A stretch of DNA of 60,978 nt. Source: Tetmemena sp. SeJ-2015. Lineage: Eukaryota > Ciliophora > Spirotrichea > Sporadotrichida > Oxytrichidae. The DNA is taken from assembly GCA_027382625.1 (NCBI GenBank), contig JAJKFJ010022191.1:1-60978 (forward strand), written 5' to 3'. A program made the position numbers and the translations under genes. Under the pieces are notes generated by a model, which was given only the letters and a program-made list of their open reading frames with translations, made no database searches and was not told the origin of the DNA. Position 1 is the stretch's first letter; the number at the start of each line of letters is the position of its first letter. This document shows, one piece after another, positions 37,201 to 48,100 of the stretch.

Positions 37201-37738
37201 TGCTCTCTTCCTTTTCATCCTCTGAGGAGTAGTTTCTTGGGGACACCTCTCCTGAGCTCATGGCAGGGCTAGCTCTTGCATCTTCATCATCTATCTCGTC
37301 CTGACCAATAGATCATGATTAGAATGAAGGAACAAGAAGTTAATTGTAAGACTTACCAGAGTCTCGTGGAGGAAGTATCCCTCCCCGCAGAGCCCAGCCT
37401 CATCGTGATATTCGTGTCCTTCCCATTAACTCTTACATTCAACTATAGTCATTAAACATTAAACATTGCCAATCCATCTTTGAGTTTGCTTAATATGTTG
37501 AAAATCTTATATCAGGGTATGATACTTACAACCTTATCTGAGGACTTGAGGACCTTGAGTTTTCCAAATCTCAAGTGGAAGGGTGTGCTCACTAGCTGCC
37601 CATCTGGGTGCTTGACTACTATCACGTCGATGCACCCACTCAGTGTAGACTACAAAAGGAAGTTAGAACGTAACTCAGTTTGATCAGTAGTTTACTTACT
37701 GGGTTAACTTTCAACAAACCTTGGAGGTAGTCTAGCAT
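34210..37738 (-). CDS. Lipin-type phosphatidate phosphatase
   Basis: Mg-dependent enzyme that converts phosphatidate to diacylglycerol at the ER, feeding phospholipid and storage-lipid synthesis. Start ATG 37738: [13 protein letters not shown], a GT-AG intron, then [20 protein letters not shown] and [20 protein letters not shown], the N-LIP domain. The C-LIP domain has the HAD motif [10 protein letters not shown] (DxDxT) near 35080-35110, then [34 protein letters not shown] and [20 protein letters not shown]. Between them is a long acidic, Q-rich linker that uses many UAR codons (QMASEQQPEEEQKQDTEQTQ) plus a short basic stretch. The C-terminal tail after [14 protein letters not shown] is again E/Q-rich; stop TGA 34210-34212 assumes one small unresolved frame change near 34250. 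Both domains and the catalytic motif are intact, so the enzyme is probably active. Confidence 0.93.
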
Positions 37739-37909
37739 TTTATCTTTATTTACTCAAATCTACTTAATCTAATAGATCTACTCCTACAAGTTTAAATTCA
37801 ATGTTAGGTCGTATGTGAAACTTTGGTAAGGGAGAAATGAGATTAAGAAATAAATACAAAAAGTAAGACACTTGCAAAATAAGGATCAATGTTCTAATTC
37901 TTAAAGTCA

Positions 37910-40592
37910 TCACTCAATTTTGAGTGTGTACTTTGCATTGTAATCATCTAGCCAGTCAAACTGCTTGAAAAAGTTATAGTCAAAGCATAGCTCTTCACCC
38001 GCATCAATATTCCTGCTTGCCATCAGCACTATTCTTTGAGAACAGTTCGCAAGCATCATCAGAATTTTGCAGTTAGCAAGTCGCTCTGTGGAGTGATTCG
38101 CAAATCTTTAACTTACTTACATAATGTGAAAATAGATTTCAATCTCATAAGGTTTCCCACATAGACAGCATCAACTGTAGTCAGTGTATCAAGTGTGAAG
38201 CAGTAAGATCTGCCTCTGAAATCGTTTATCAGCTAGTCAGTCTATTCCTTCTTCTGTTCCCCAGTCAATATCTTTCCAGTATACTCCATTATTAACTCAT
38301 CCTTCTTGATCTTGTCCATAGTGAAAAGACCAACGATCTGATCGCTGAAAGTTGAAACAGCAGTGAAAACTCTCTTCCCAAGGAGGCCTTGAGACAATTT
38401 CACATTACTACAGATGCTTTTTGGAAGAACATGTCCTCCTGAGCCCTAAACAAACATTCCCTTTTGAGGTAATACTGCTTGAGAGAGCTTGGACTGCTCT
38501 TATTGAATCTTTAAGAGAGGGAGAAAGGAGTTGCAGCCTCTGCATTTGTTCGGATCGCATTCTTTAAAAGTTAAATGTGAACTCTTTTAATTGTTCTCTG
38601 TTGTTTTTGAAGCAGAGACACTTGGTCTTAGACTCACAATCTTTGTCAGAGTTACAGGAGCATCCTGGGAATGCGTTCAAGCAGAAGTCTTTACAGCCGC
38701 AGTAGGACTCACACAAGATACCAGATGAAACGCATGGGCATTCAGAGTCGCACTTTCCTTGATGATCGCAGGGCTTAATTGGCTAGTTCAGGCTCTGAAA
38801 TTTCTGTAGCTTGGTGCTGTACTGAGATAAGTCCAAAAAGGGAAAATTAATGAAGAGAGACAATATGAAATTCCAAAGCGCGAGAGATATCTTGTTCACT
38901 TATCTTCACAGTGGGAAAGATTAGCACCTCACCATTTCTCTTTGCTCTTTCCATTACCATGCGAATGTATCTATCGATTTGTAAAACCATCAAAATTATA
39001 TTTGAGAGCAGGACATGTCCTTAACCCCACTCTATTTCGGATAGCACTTTTTTATGAAGCAAGCATTCGTAGTCTAAAACTGTCTCACAAAGAATTCAAT
39101 ATCGTCCAAGTTGCCATTCTTGTCACAAGCTTCGGTGTAAATAGTGGTTTACTCCGTTTGCACTATTCAATATGGAATAGAATATGTTTATTATAGATTC
39201 TTGAGGGATCTTTAGAATCCTTATGCTTCACACAGGTTGGATCTTCTCTATCACAAATAAATGTCTCCACAAATTCCTTCTCTTCCATACCAGACTCAAT
39301 ATTGAAGATCCAGTCCTTCAGAATCTTCAGCTGCTTGTTTCTCTTTAGCAAATCAAAGTCAGTGTTTAAACCTCAAACTTATTTCAATTAAGTGCATACG
39401 ATTTCTAAATAAGTTTAGATTTGCAAACTCTCTAACTCTCTCAAAAGCCCATTCATTCTTATTTCCTGCTAGAGAGAGGTGCTCAGGGCAGTGAAACAGC
39501 ATACATATGGAGCAGTAATAAATGTCTAGCAGCTCTCTCAACTCTTCCAGATTTTAGCCTTCCTCTTGCAATCGCTTCTTTAATAAAACGAAGATGATAA
39601 TAATTCACTTGGTTTTAACTTTTTGGTGCCTTTCTTATTCTTGAACTTAGATCTTGAGAGCGAGTCGTAGAAGAAGTCAGGCTGATTCTCCATGATATTT
39701 ATGATGTCCTCCTTGAAGGAAGTCCTGTTGATGTTGAGTCTCTCCATGTACCACTCCACAAGCAGCCTGATCTTAGAGATGTTAGAGGGACTGCACTTCT
39801 TGAGAGTTTGCAAACACAGCTGGATAGAAAGCTCGCTCAGATGCTGCTCGTTTCGGAGCAAAGATGCAGTCGCTCTGGATAGCGCTTCTGGAAGTGGATT
39901 CGAATTTTGAATCATGTGCAGGTAGTCATCAGGCTTGCTGCTGTAGGCGTAGTCTGATGCAAGTAGCTGATGATCTTCTGAAGACTCATCACAGTTAGAA
40001 GAGTCAAACTCTTTGTAGAACTTGCGCACCTCATCTACACTTTTGAAGCACATTAGGGAGCGGTAGGTCTGGCGGATGTCCAAATCTGGGTCGAAAGGTT
40101 AAAAGTTTGTCTCAAAGTTTACGAAGCAGTGAGAGTGCATACCAGAGTTAAAATTAAATACTTTGCTGAAATAAAAAGTTCACAACTTCGAAATTGGGCT
40201 TGATCTGATCTGACAGTATATCTAAATTCTGATAGTCAATCAACCCATCTATTAAATTTTAACTATGAGTGGATATATCTTTGTTTCTGAGTTCCTTGAG
40301 AAGCACCCCATAGTTTCGATGTTGAGGATAGATCTCTGTGAATTAGCAATATCTTTAAACTTACGTTATTATATACGATGCAAATATTTGTGAAGAGACC
40401 TGGAGTGACTTGCACTGGATGCTGCACTGACTGTCTCATCAAATGCTCATTCAAGTTTTCCAAGAAGCAGTCTTCTTGCTCCTCTCTAATCTAAATGAGT
40501 GCATTGTCCAAGGTGCTGAGCAATTTGACTTTCTGATTTGAGAGAGACGTGGTGGTTGCTATTTGTGGTGGTTGACTTTCAACAGAAATCAT
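37910..40592 (-). CDS. E(z)-type histone-lysine methyltransferase (CXC and SET domains)
   Basis: Polycomb-type enzyme expected to methylate histone H3 on Lys27. Start ATG 40592 (MISVESQPPQIATTTSLSNQ), stop TGA 37910-37912 (AKYTLKIE). The N-terminal half is helical, with YYCSICMLFHCPEHLS resembling the MCSS region. The CXC domain near 38590-38780 is cysteine-rich: CDHQGKCDSECPCVSSGILC, ESYCGCKDFCLNAFPGCSC. The SET domain follows: VGLFTMDKIKKDELIMEYTG, GRSYCFTLDTLTTVDAVYVG, NLMRFANHSTERLANCK and AGEELCFDYNFF. The RF-x-NHS and FDYNF elements that bind cofactor and substrate are present. An IES with pointer AGATT sits inside RF|ANHS; other breaks near 38340-38360, 38830-38930 and 39180-39370 are introns or IESs. 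In other ciliates E(z) homologues (Ezl1) act in development-linked DNA elimination. Confidence 0.93.
38103..38145. other. IES inside SET domain, pointer AGATT
   Basis: AATCT (AGATT on the coding strand) at 38103-38107 and 38141-38145. Removal of 38 nt recreates NLMRFANHSTERLANCK, the RF-x-NHS core of SET. Confidence 0.88.
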
Positions 40593-40819
40593 CAAAGATT
40601 TGAGGTTTATTTATTATAAGTCACGATATAATATAATCAAGATTACTATTCTCAATTGACCTACAACTATTCGATTCTGTTCATGTCAATAGAAAAATTG
40701 TATAAGTCTAATGATTGATAAAATAATGACATGTTCTCTCTATGTATAGTATTAAACCTTAAATCTTAATGACTTCCATATTATTTATTAAATGTGAAGT
40801 GTTTATTAATTAAAGAGCA
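40593..40819. other. AT-rich divergent promoter region
   Basis: About 230 nt between E(z) (-) and eIF4E (+), with no ORF of note. Confidence 0.5.
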
Positions 40820-43800
40820 ATGGCAGAGACAGAATAAAGACAGAATGAGGAAGGCTTTGTAGATTCCGCCAAGAATCAAAGCCAGAGAAGAAAGGTAGAA
40901 AACATTGAAGAGATAAAGGATCAAGAGAAGACACCTCTTCATAGAGCCTACACCATTTGGGCTTTGATTTTTAATATTCTCTGTGAGATAGTGACTTGAA
41001 ATATTTTATCCTCATATTCTTTCCGTAAAGTTCAGTCACGCACATCGAACCTCTACCCATCATAGCCTTAGGCTGAATGACGTAGTCGCAGTCTACAGTT
41101 TGAGAATAAATGACTTCCTAATCATGCTATTATGGCGAATTTACAGCCACTGCTTCTATCAAAACTTTTTAAATAAGCTACATTAACATTTTCCAAAACC
41201 TTTCCTTTTGAATCTTTGGTTCTGTTGTCTAAGAGGATCTTGTTGAGAAAATTAGCATCCTCTATGGTTATAGGTTTAGCACTTGCCCAAGTTATCGGTG
41301 GCTTCTAATGCTTCATCTTTTTGAGATCCCTCTGCCTCAAGAACTCATCATTCTGCAACTTCTTCCAACTTGCCAAAGTCTTTTACGTTTTTGACTTCAC
41401 TAGCTTGTTCATCACATCCTCTTTCTTATACCAGGAGTCAAGGTAAAGTTTCTCTCTTTCGTCCCTGCGAAAATCCATTTAAAGTTTATTGAAAAAATTT
41501 CATCTTAAACTGAATTTCATCAAAGACTTTCGCGATTTATGAACTCCCAAATCTTGTTTCAATATGTCATTATAGTTAATATCTAATGAGGATAAAAGTG
41601 GTGTAAAATTTGATAGAGAACAGGGTGAGAGACGATTTGATTCAAAGATTGAAGGCTTACTATTCTTATCATGCCGCCACTGATGGTCTCTCCCCCATAA
41701 GTCCCACTGAAAATTTCGACTACTTCTCTCCACAGAACTAGCGCCATGCTTAGGAAATGCTAAGAAGTAATAATCAGAGAGGGAAGATCGACGACTTCTA
41801 TGAAATTTAAATAAGAATATTGTGAAATTTTCTTAAATTTTAAATTATAAGTCCTAAGTTAGGCGGCGGAGGGACTGTTGAATAAATGAAAGCTGCTCCA
41901 AGTGAGAAGAAGTCCAGTTTTAAGGAAAGTAGAGGCCCAGCTAAAGAATCTTCAAGAAATCTGCTACCTAGATAGCAGCGGTCTGGCAAATAGATCAATA
42001 TCAGAACTCTTCAAAGCGCTTCAGTTATATATAAATGGTTTTGTCATTTTCAGTTTCTAGAAGAGAGAGTGAAAAGAGACTGCAGTCCTTCGAAACTTCT
42101 TCTCTGAATCTAGATAAGAAAATCGAGGCAGCGAAGATAGACAGATTTAAAATGCTGGAAGAAGATGAAGAAGAACTTCATTCAAATCGATGCAATATAG
42201 TTTTTTCTTTCATAAGATAATCTAGGATGCGAAAGAAAGTTCTTAGGGGCAAAAACCTTCTCAAGAATACTCAATTCGATTTCTCTCACAAGTTTGAAAC
42301 ACCCTTCCATTGAGGATTATTATTCTTCCTCTCTTACTCATTTTTAAGCTTCCAGTTTCAGATTGACGATGATTTTGAAAAGCTTGACTTGGAATTGACA
42401 AGGAAACAAGATGGAAGGCAGAGATAGAGAAGGGCCTCAGCAAGATTGAGGAAGAATTCTTAGAAAGCACTTAAGCTCGAATAAACAATATTCCATTTAA
42501 AATATTAAGCAGTAAACACCTCATCTATAGATAAGACTAAGAAGAGAAAGCCTAAAAAGAAGCCTCATAAGATGCTAGATAAGAAAAAGTATGCAATGAA
42601 GAGAGTCATGACAGCCTACAGTATCGAGTTACCTTCAGACTCTGAAGAGGAAAGTTCAAATGATCAGGCCACTCTCAAAGATACAGAGGTTAAAAGAATT
42701 TCTTTATTATTATAGGATCAGCCTATCTTTAGCAGAAAGATTACATCTCAAGAAGAGAGTGAGATGGAGGAGAACTCTCTAGACAAATTCAAAGGTAGCC
42801 CTCATTAAAAAGACCTTCAACATCTAAACCACGAGTGAATTTTTATAGAATCTATTTATATGAAGTTCAACTTCTACAGTAATAAAAAGTCTAGCAATGA
42901 TGTGAGTATTCATAAGCCAGTCACCACCTTGCCATCTTAAATGAGTGACAGCAGTTTAAAGCAAAAAATTCCTCCTTTCAAAATTGAGTAGTAGACTTCA
43001 AGTTTTAGAACTTAGTAAGCTACTCAGAATAATCAGGAGTTTAGCAAATTCAAGAAACGGTTTCTCGATAATCAATAAGATAAAGAATCATCAAGCATTT
43101 CCTTAATTGATAATGTTTTGCATGAATTATTTCCAGTGAAACTATGAAAAGTGATGACACAATTGTGATGCTGAGAAAAGGGACATCAGAGCCAGAATTC
43201 TTGCTTAAGGACGAGAAAAAGCGATTGAAGTAAAGAAACAAGCTTCGAAACTTGCTTAACACAGAGGTTAAAGGAGATTAAGTTCAGTAATCAAGGTCTT
43301 TAACGAATCAGCAGCAAAATTCTTAGCTTGTTTATTTTAGTCCATTTAATTCTTTCAACCAAACCAATCAGTCTAGAATCTAATCCAAGCTAAAGACTTA
43401 TGAAACTTAGGCCAAAATCACAAAGCAGAGTAGTTTACTATAAATTCCAAAGAGGAAGATCCACTTTGAAACCTAAAACGTTGTAACTTAGGAAGATAGT
43501 GTACCAGCAGCTGGATCTAAAGAAAGTATAAAACCTAGGAAGACCTTCATTTAAAGGTTGGTCATGAGAAAAGATGCAGCTAAACTTATCCTCTTAACTT
43601 TAAAACCTTAATATAATTTAATTATATTTCTCACAGTTTAGTCTAGAAGAGAGACAAAACATAATTCATGAAGGATTGATTTTCTATAAAAGAGCTGGTG
43701 GAATATGCATATAGAACAGTGTAGTCCCCAAGAAGTAAAAGGAAGGTGTGAGCATCATAAAATCAAGAGGAGCTAACGAGGTCGCTAACCAATTTATACG

Positions 43801-44973
43801 CATTCAAAATTAGCTGCAGAGTAGACTCTTATTGATAATCGTTTTATATTATTATAGACGTAAGCCTATGCTAAGTAAGGAAGCAGAGGAGGAACTGCAA
43901 CTTTCTAGGGGATTAAAATCTAGCTTTGCAAGTCCAGGAGGAGTTTCTTAAGATCAAAATCAAGCCATTAACGATTTTAACCTTGCTCCTCCAAGAGTGC
44001 CAAGAGCAACGATTGCTTTTGCTAAGTAGAACTCCTTAATGAAATTATTTTGATACTTAAAATTCTCGATTACCTTGCTTATGAAAAATTTGCTTAGGGC
44101 TTTGATGAAACAGCCTAAGTATTATACCAACTCTTACCACGAAGTAGTGAAGCAAGCAGCAACCTTCGCTACAGTAAGCACTCATTTACTTGTTTATTTG
44201 TTAACTCTTATTCTTAGGTTGAAGACTTCTGGGCTGTTTATTCTCACTTCAAGCGTCCAACTCTCATGTCTTTTGGAACTACTCTCTATCTCGTAAGATT
44301 CTAATTATACAAGTCAAAGAATGATCATTGACTTCTCTTATTAGTTTGGAGAAGGTATTAAGCCTATGTGGGAGGATGAGCAGTGCAAAGATGGTGGTAG
44401 ATGGATGATTAAGTTTCCCAAGACACACATGAATAAGTATTGGGAAGATGCTGTTCATATGACAATTTTACTTTATTAATTGTTCTAGCATGATCGGAGA
44501 GTAGTTAGGTGAGGAGGGCCAAATTTTGGGTCTCAGTTAGCAATTCGCCCAAAGCAAGACGTGCTTTCAGTTTGGGTTAGAAACGGCACCGCGAAAGACT
44601 AAGTAGAAAAAGTGAGAGCTGATATTGAAAGAGTTCTCATGCTCGGAGAGGCAACATAGGAGATAGTGAAACTAGACTTTGAACTTTTCTCTGAGATGTC
44701 TCAGAAATGGGCAAATGAGGGACCTGCAGCTGAAGGTGAATAAAGTCAAAATACCTTTAACAGAAATGTAAATAGCTTTTTTATGCGCCAAAATAGACCG
44801 AGGGAGATGAAGCTTAGCAAAAACCGAAATTTAACAGGGAAGAGGAAAACAACAACAGCGGATTTGAGAGAGGCCAGATGAATAGAGGTGGTGGTTTCAC
44901 CAGGGGTAGAGGCAGAGGGAGAGATGAAAATGCAGGAGGATTCAAAAGAGGTGGTGAGCAACAGCCATGGTGA
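40820..44973 (+). CDS. eIF4E-family cap-binding protein (4EHP-like) with RGG tail, split by a gene-bearing insert
   Basis: Binds the mRNA 5' cap. The first segment (40820-40968) encodes MAETEQRQNEEGFVDSAKNQ and KTPLHRAYTIWAL. The rest starts at 44097 (GCTTTGATG, ALMKQPKYYTNSYHEVV) and continues ATVEDFWAVYSHFKRPTL, FGEGIKPMWEDEQCKDGG, RWMIKFPKTHMNKYWEDA and SQLAIRPKQDVLSVWVRNGT. The two parts share GGGCTTTGAT. The cap-stacking tryptophan in PMWED is present; at the other stacking position a tyrosine (NSYHEV) is found, as in 4EHP (eIF4E2) rather than eIF4E1. Introns: about 44174-44218 and 44292-44343. Smaller IES: ATGA (44459-44493) and a possible 5-nt one near 44510. The C-terminus is an unusual glycine/arginine region (MNRGGGFTRGRGRGRDE) ending at TGA 44971-44973. 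Confidence 0.9.
40990..41478 (-). CDS. Nested gene 1: small basic protein, unknown
   Basis: Start ATG 41478 gives MDFRRDEREKLYLDSWYKKE, then VMNKLVKSKTQKTLASWKKL and LKKMKHQKPPITWASAKPIT, IEDANFLNKILLDNRTKDSK. A strongly basic, helical, mitochondrial-ribosome-like composition, but no family recognised. After KGKVLENV the frame breaks, and a segment IYSQTVDCDYVIQPKAMMGR follows on the same strand in another frame; the stop is not settled but should lie above 40968, the edge of the eIF4E segment. An additional minus-strand open frame at 41500-41800 (SSRNFQWDLWGRDHQWRHDK) may be an upstream exon of this gene. It lies wholly inside the eIF4E insert. Confidence 0.5.
41888..44050 (+). CDS. Nested gene 2: long, mostly disordered basic protein, unknown
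   Basis: Start ATG 41888 (MKAAPSEKKSSFKESRGPAK), stop TGA 44048-44050 (QNSLMKLF). Charged, S/K/E/Q-rich segments: ESEKRLQSFETSSLNLDKKI, KKRKPKKKPHKMLDKKKYAM, SIELPSDSEEESSNDQATLK. Near the end a more ordered part appears (LEERQNIIHEGLIFYKRAGG, SIIKSRGANEVANQFIRIQN). A proline-containing tail FNLAPPRVPRATIAFAKQ follows. IES with pointer TTCAGTT at 42020-42055; other breaks near 42210-42360, 42460-42510, 42690-42715, 43110-43140 and 43830-43860 are unresolved. The whole gene lies inside the eIF4E insert, 46 nt before the second eIF4E segment. Confidence 0.65.
42020..42055. other. IES in nested gene 2, pointer TTCAGTT
   Basis: TTCAGTT at 42020-42026 and 42049-42055. Removal of 29 nt joins TLQSASV to SRRESEKRLQSFETSS. 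An IES therefore sits inside a gene that itself sits inside an IES. Confidence 0.8.
44459..44493. other. IES in eIF4E, pointer ATGA
   Basis: ATGA at 44459-44462 and 44490-44493. Removal of 31 nt gives KYWEDAVHMIGEQLG, matching the conserved eIF4E helix; a CT pointer is a possible alternative. Confidence 0.7.
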
Positions 44974-45149
44974 ATAATATAGATAGTATAAGAGTCTAAA
45001 TTACACACTTCTAAGGAATAAGCATCTTAATTAGGAAAATGAATGAGCCTTAAGTAATAATATGTTTAAAATGACTATGGTTTGTCTTTTCTATCTTTAA
45101 GAGAAACATTATATATGGTTTCATAAATAAGCTATCAGGCTGCAAAGTT

Positions 45150-48100
45150 TCAAGACTCTGAAATCTCTGTTGAGTTTTATTGCTGCTCTTGTAATAATTT
45201 ACTTTAAGCGTCCTCCAAGCTTAAGCTTTGCATAATTTAATCATTCTCGTTTTCTAGTTAAGAATGATTAACTTATTACAGATTTAGTGGCTCGCTCTCT
45301 AATTCTTGATTACTGTCTTATTATAGTGGCTGCTCATTTATCTATTTTTCTTCTTCTTCTGAATGATTTTGAAAATCATTTATAAAATGTGCTTGCTAAG
45401 TTTCTTCACTTTCCTTATTCTCTTCCGCATTAGATATTTATTGTAAACTACTTTCCTACTATTTCTCTTCTGAGTCTTCCATTTTTTCATCTTCTTAAAA
45501 TTATTCTCTCAACTTTTAACCATCTTATGCTTCTTAATCAGCTATTTGAGGCTACACTTAAATTTCTCTATTGTTCTATTCTTATTCACTATGGCCATTC
45601 ATTCGATAAAAAAAGCTAACCTAGATTATAATATATTCATTATCGAATCCTCTCTCAACTCATTTACTTCCTCCACTTTTTATTCCTCCTCCTCTTATTT
45701 ATTCTCTTCTTAATACCCATTTTCTGAGTTTTTGATCTGTACTTTAACTTCTACTTCAGGTTCAAGTCTCTAATTCCCCTCCTCAAGAATATTTGAAGCC
45801 ACTGATTGATTTATAATTTACTCTACTTAATCATCTCCCTCTTGCATACTAACAGATACATCTGAAAGCTGCTCGCTTACATAAGAACTGTCAAATTTTA
45901 GATGCTTTACCATTATTCGTAGATTTCTCTCGCTCTGAACTAAACCCCCGTTGGGGTTAGAGTTATAATGCTCTCTTAGCATTTCAGCCAAGGCCAAACG
46001 CACATTTATTACTTTGTCTCTTTAAAGCTCACTCAGAGGGCTCATAAAGTGAAATATTAAAGTAAATCTATTCACCAATAATTATTGAAGTGCTGTCTAA
46101 AAATATCTGAAGTCTGTTCGTGCATAAGTGAGGAGCAAATTTGTATAAAGGTCTGTCTCAGGTAAAACTTATTGGCCAATTTCATCTCCAATATTTTGGC
46201 TACAAATTCAGTGAATACTTCCTCTATTCCATGAAACTTAAGAGCCAGATTTTTGGCAGCACGAGCAGCCTCTATTCTCACCTCAGCAACTTAATCATTG
46301 CAAAGCTCAAAGAATATAGGAGCATAGTATTTGTGAACAGTTTGAGCAGAGAAAATCTTAGAAAACTTCCTTATCTACTGAGCAGTGACAATTCTCTTTC
46401 TCCAATTTTTATCATCAACTGTGGCTGGCTTTAATTGCTCAGCGAATGACTCACGCTATTCTACAGTGAGAACTAGAAGGAACTTGGGTAAATTTTCAAC
46501 CACTCCTTCCTTCACATCATCATGGTCTTTCATAAAGTTATTGAGTACTGGCATTAACTCTGATTCAGTCAACTCCGGTCCTAAAATCTTAGCTATTTCA
46601 TGAAGAGAAAAGGCGAGAGTCCTTCTCACCTTGAGTCGGGAGTCTTTAACTAGCTATTCATAGACTGGCTTAAGCTTGGGCCATTTTTATGAGCCTAGAG
46701 TTAAAAGTACGGCTGGGAAATTATAGGCGCAGTGAAAAGGGACTTCATTATCTGCAGCCATGCTCTTGTTCTATTCGCACATGCTGATGTAATAATCGAT
46801 TAAAACTGGACTTGGCTCAATTCCCTCATAAGAGGCAATGAAAGGCCCTAGGAATTAGAAGGCAGCCATTTTAACCCATTTAGAGGAGTCATTTGCGAAT
46901 TTCTTGAACATGTCAATTAGAATGCCGTTCTTTATTTCAATAGGGCAGAGGTTTGAAATATTTGGGAGCTGTTCGACTGCAGATCTTCTCACTCCCCATA
47001 CTTAGTCATTTAAAGTGTATTTCTAAAAAACTGAAACTAAATTTAAACTCTAATTATTGATTGGCGAGTTTCTTGAAGACTGGGAATATGATGCCAATGA
47101 ATATTTCCTTGCCTAGTACCTTGGATATGTTTATCATTCTATTGATAGTCTCTTTTCTAACTCTGTACATGGGATCGTCCTGTAGTGACACAATCTCGTA
47201 CATTAAAAAGTTTTAACAGTTTTCTTTCCCTACTAACTCAGCCAAATTATCCACCAACTCAAGTCCCAAAATTCTTTTCTCTTCCTCGCTATCGTCTCTG
47301 ATACAGTCCAAGATGATAGGCAAAATGAAAAAGTGAATCATGAAAATTAAAATCTTCTCAGTCTTATCTTCTTAAGTCATGAGTTTAGCCACTTTAACTA
47401 GGAGCAATATCGCATCAGCAGTTAATTCTTGCTTGACCGTGTCATCAACTTTATCTGTTTGAAAGAAGTCATTAAAGAAGAGCATGATGTGATCTCTAAT
47501 TCCGTTATACCCCACTGTAATCTCACTCTATAAAAGTCTTTATCATGAAATTAATTTACAGCTCCAAGGAAATCAATTAGCCTTCCCATATTTGCAAAGA
47601 TCATCTTACATATTCCTTTCATTAGCACCATCATCTTGCTTGAACTATAGGAAAGTTTATATAAGAGAAATCTAAGGTTACAATTTCATAGAGGCAAGGC
47701 AATAAGTGTTCAACTGTAAGGCTCACATCTAATAACTCGGCCTGCTGCATATACCTCTGGAGAAATCTTCTCTTGTCTAAGACTGCTCCCTTGGCATTAT
47801 TTTATCTCTGCACGATTTTTATCTCGTCGATTGCATCTCTAATATTCTCACTCAGTCTGATGTCGTTTTCTAAAAACTCTCCATTCAAAGCCAGAGATGA
47901 CGAGAGCAGGCCTGTCTACTGAAAAGTTTCCAATATTTTATCTATCTCCGCGTCTGCGTCTGCTCCATTCATCATCCAACGCATAAACTTCTTCTCGTAC
48001 TCATCCTCATAGTCATCATCAAGATTATGCGCCTCTAGAGCGAAATACTTTCTGAGACTCTCAGATGTTTGAAGGTTTCTATCGATGGTTTTTGAAAAAA

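Larger units (their letters stand above)
40959..44106. other. 3.1-kb gene-bearing IES in eIF4E, pointer GGGCTTTGAT
   Basis: The 10-bp repeat GGGCTTTGAT at 40959-40968 and 44097-44106 brackets 3,138 nt (one pointer included). Joining the flanks gives TPLHRAYTIWALMKQPKYYT in one frame, the expected eIF4E N-terminal strand. The insert carries a minus-strand gene (about 40990-41478) and a complete plus-strand gene (41888-44050). Confidence 0.88.
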
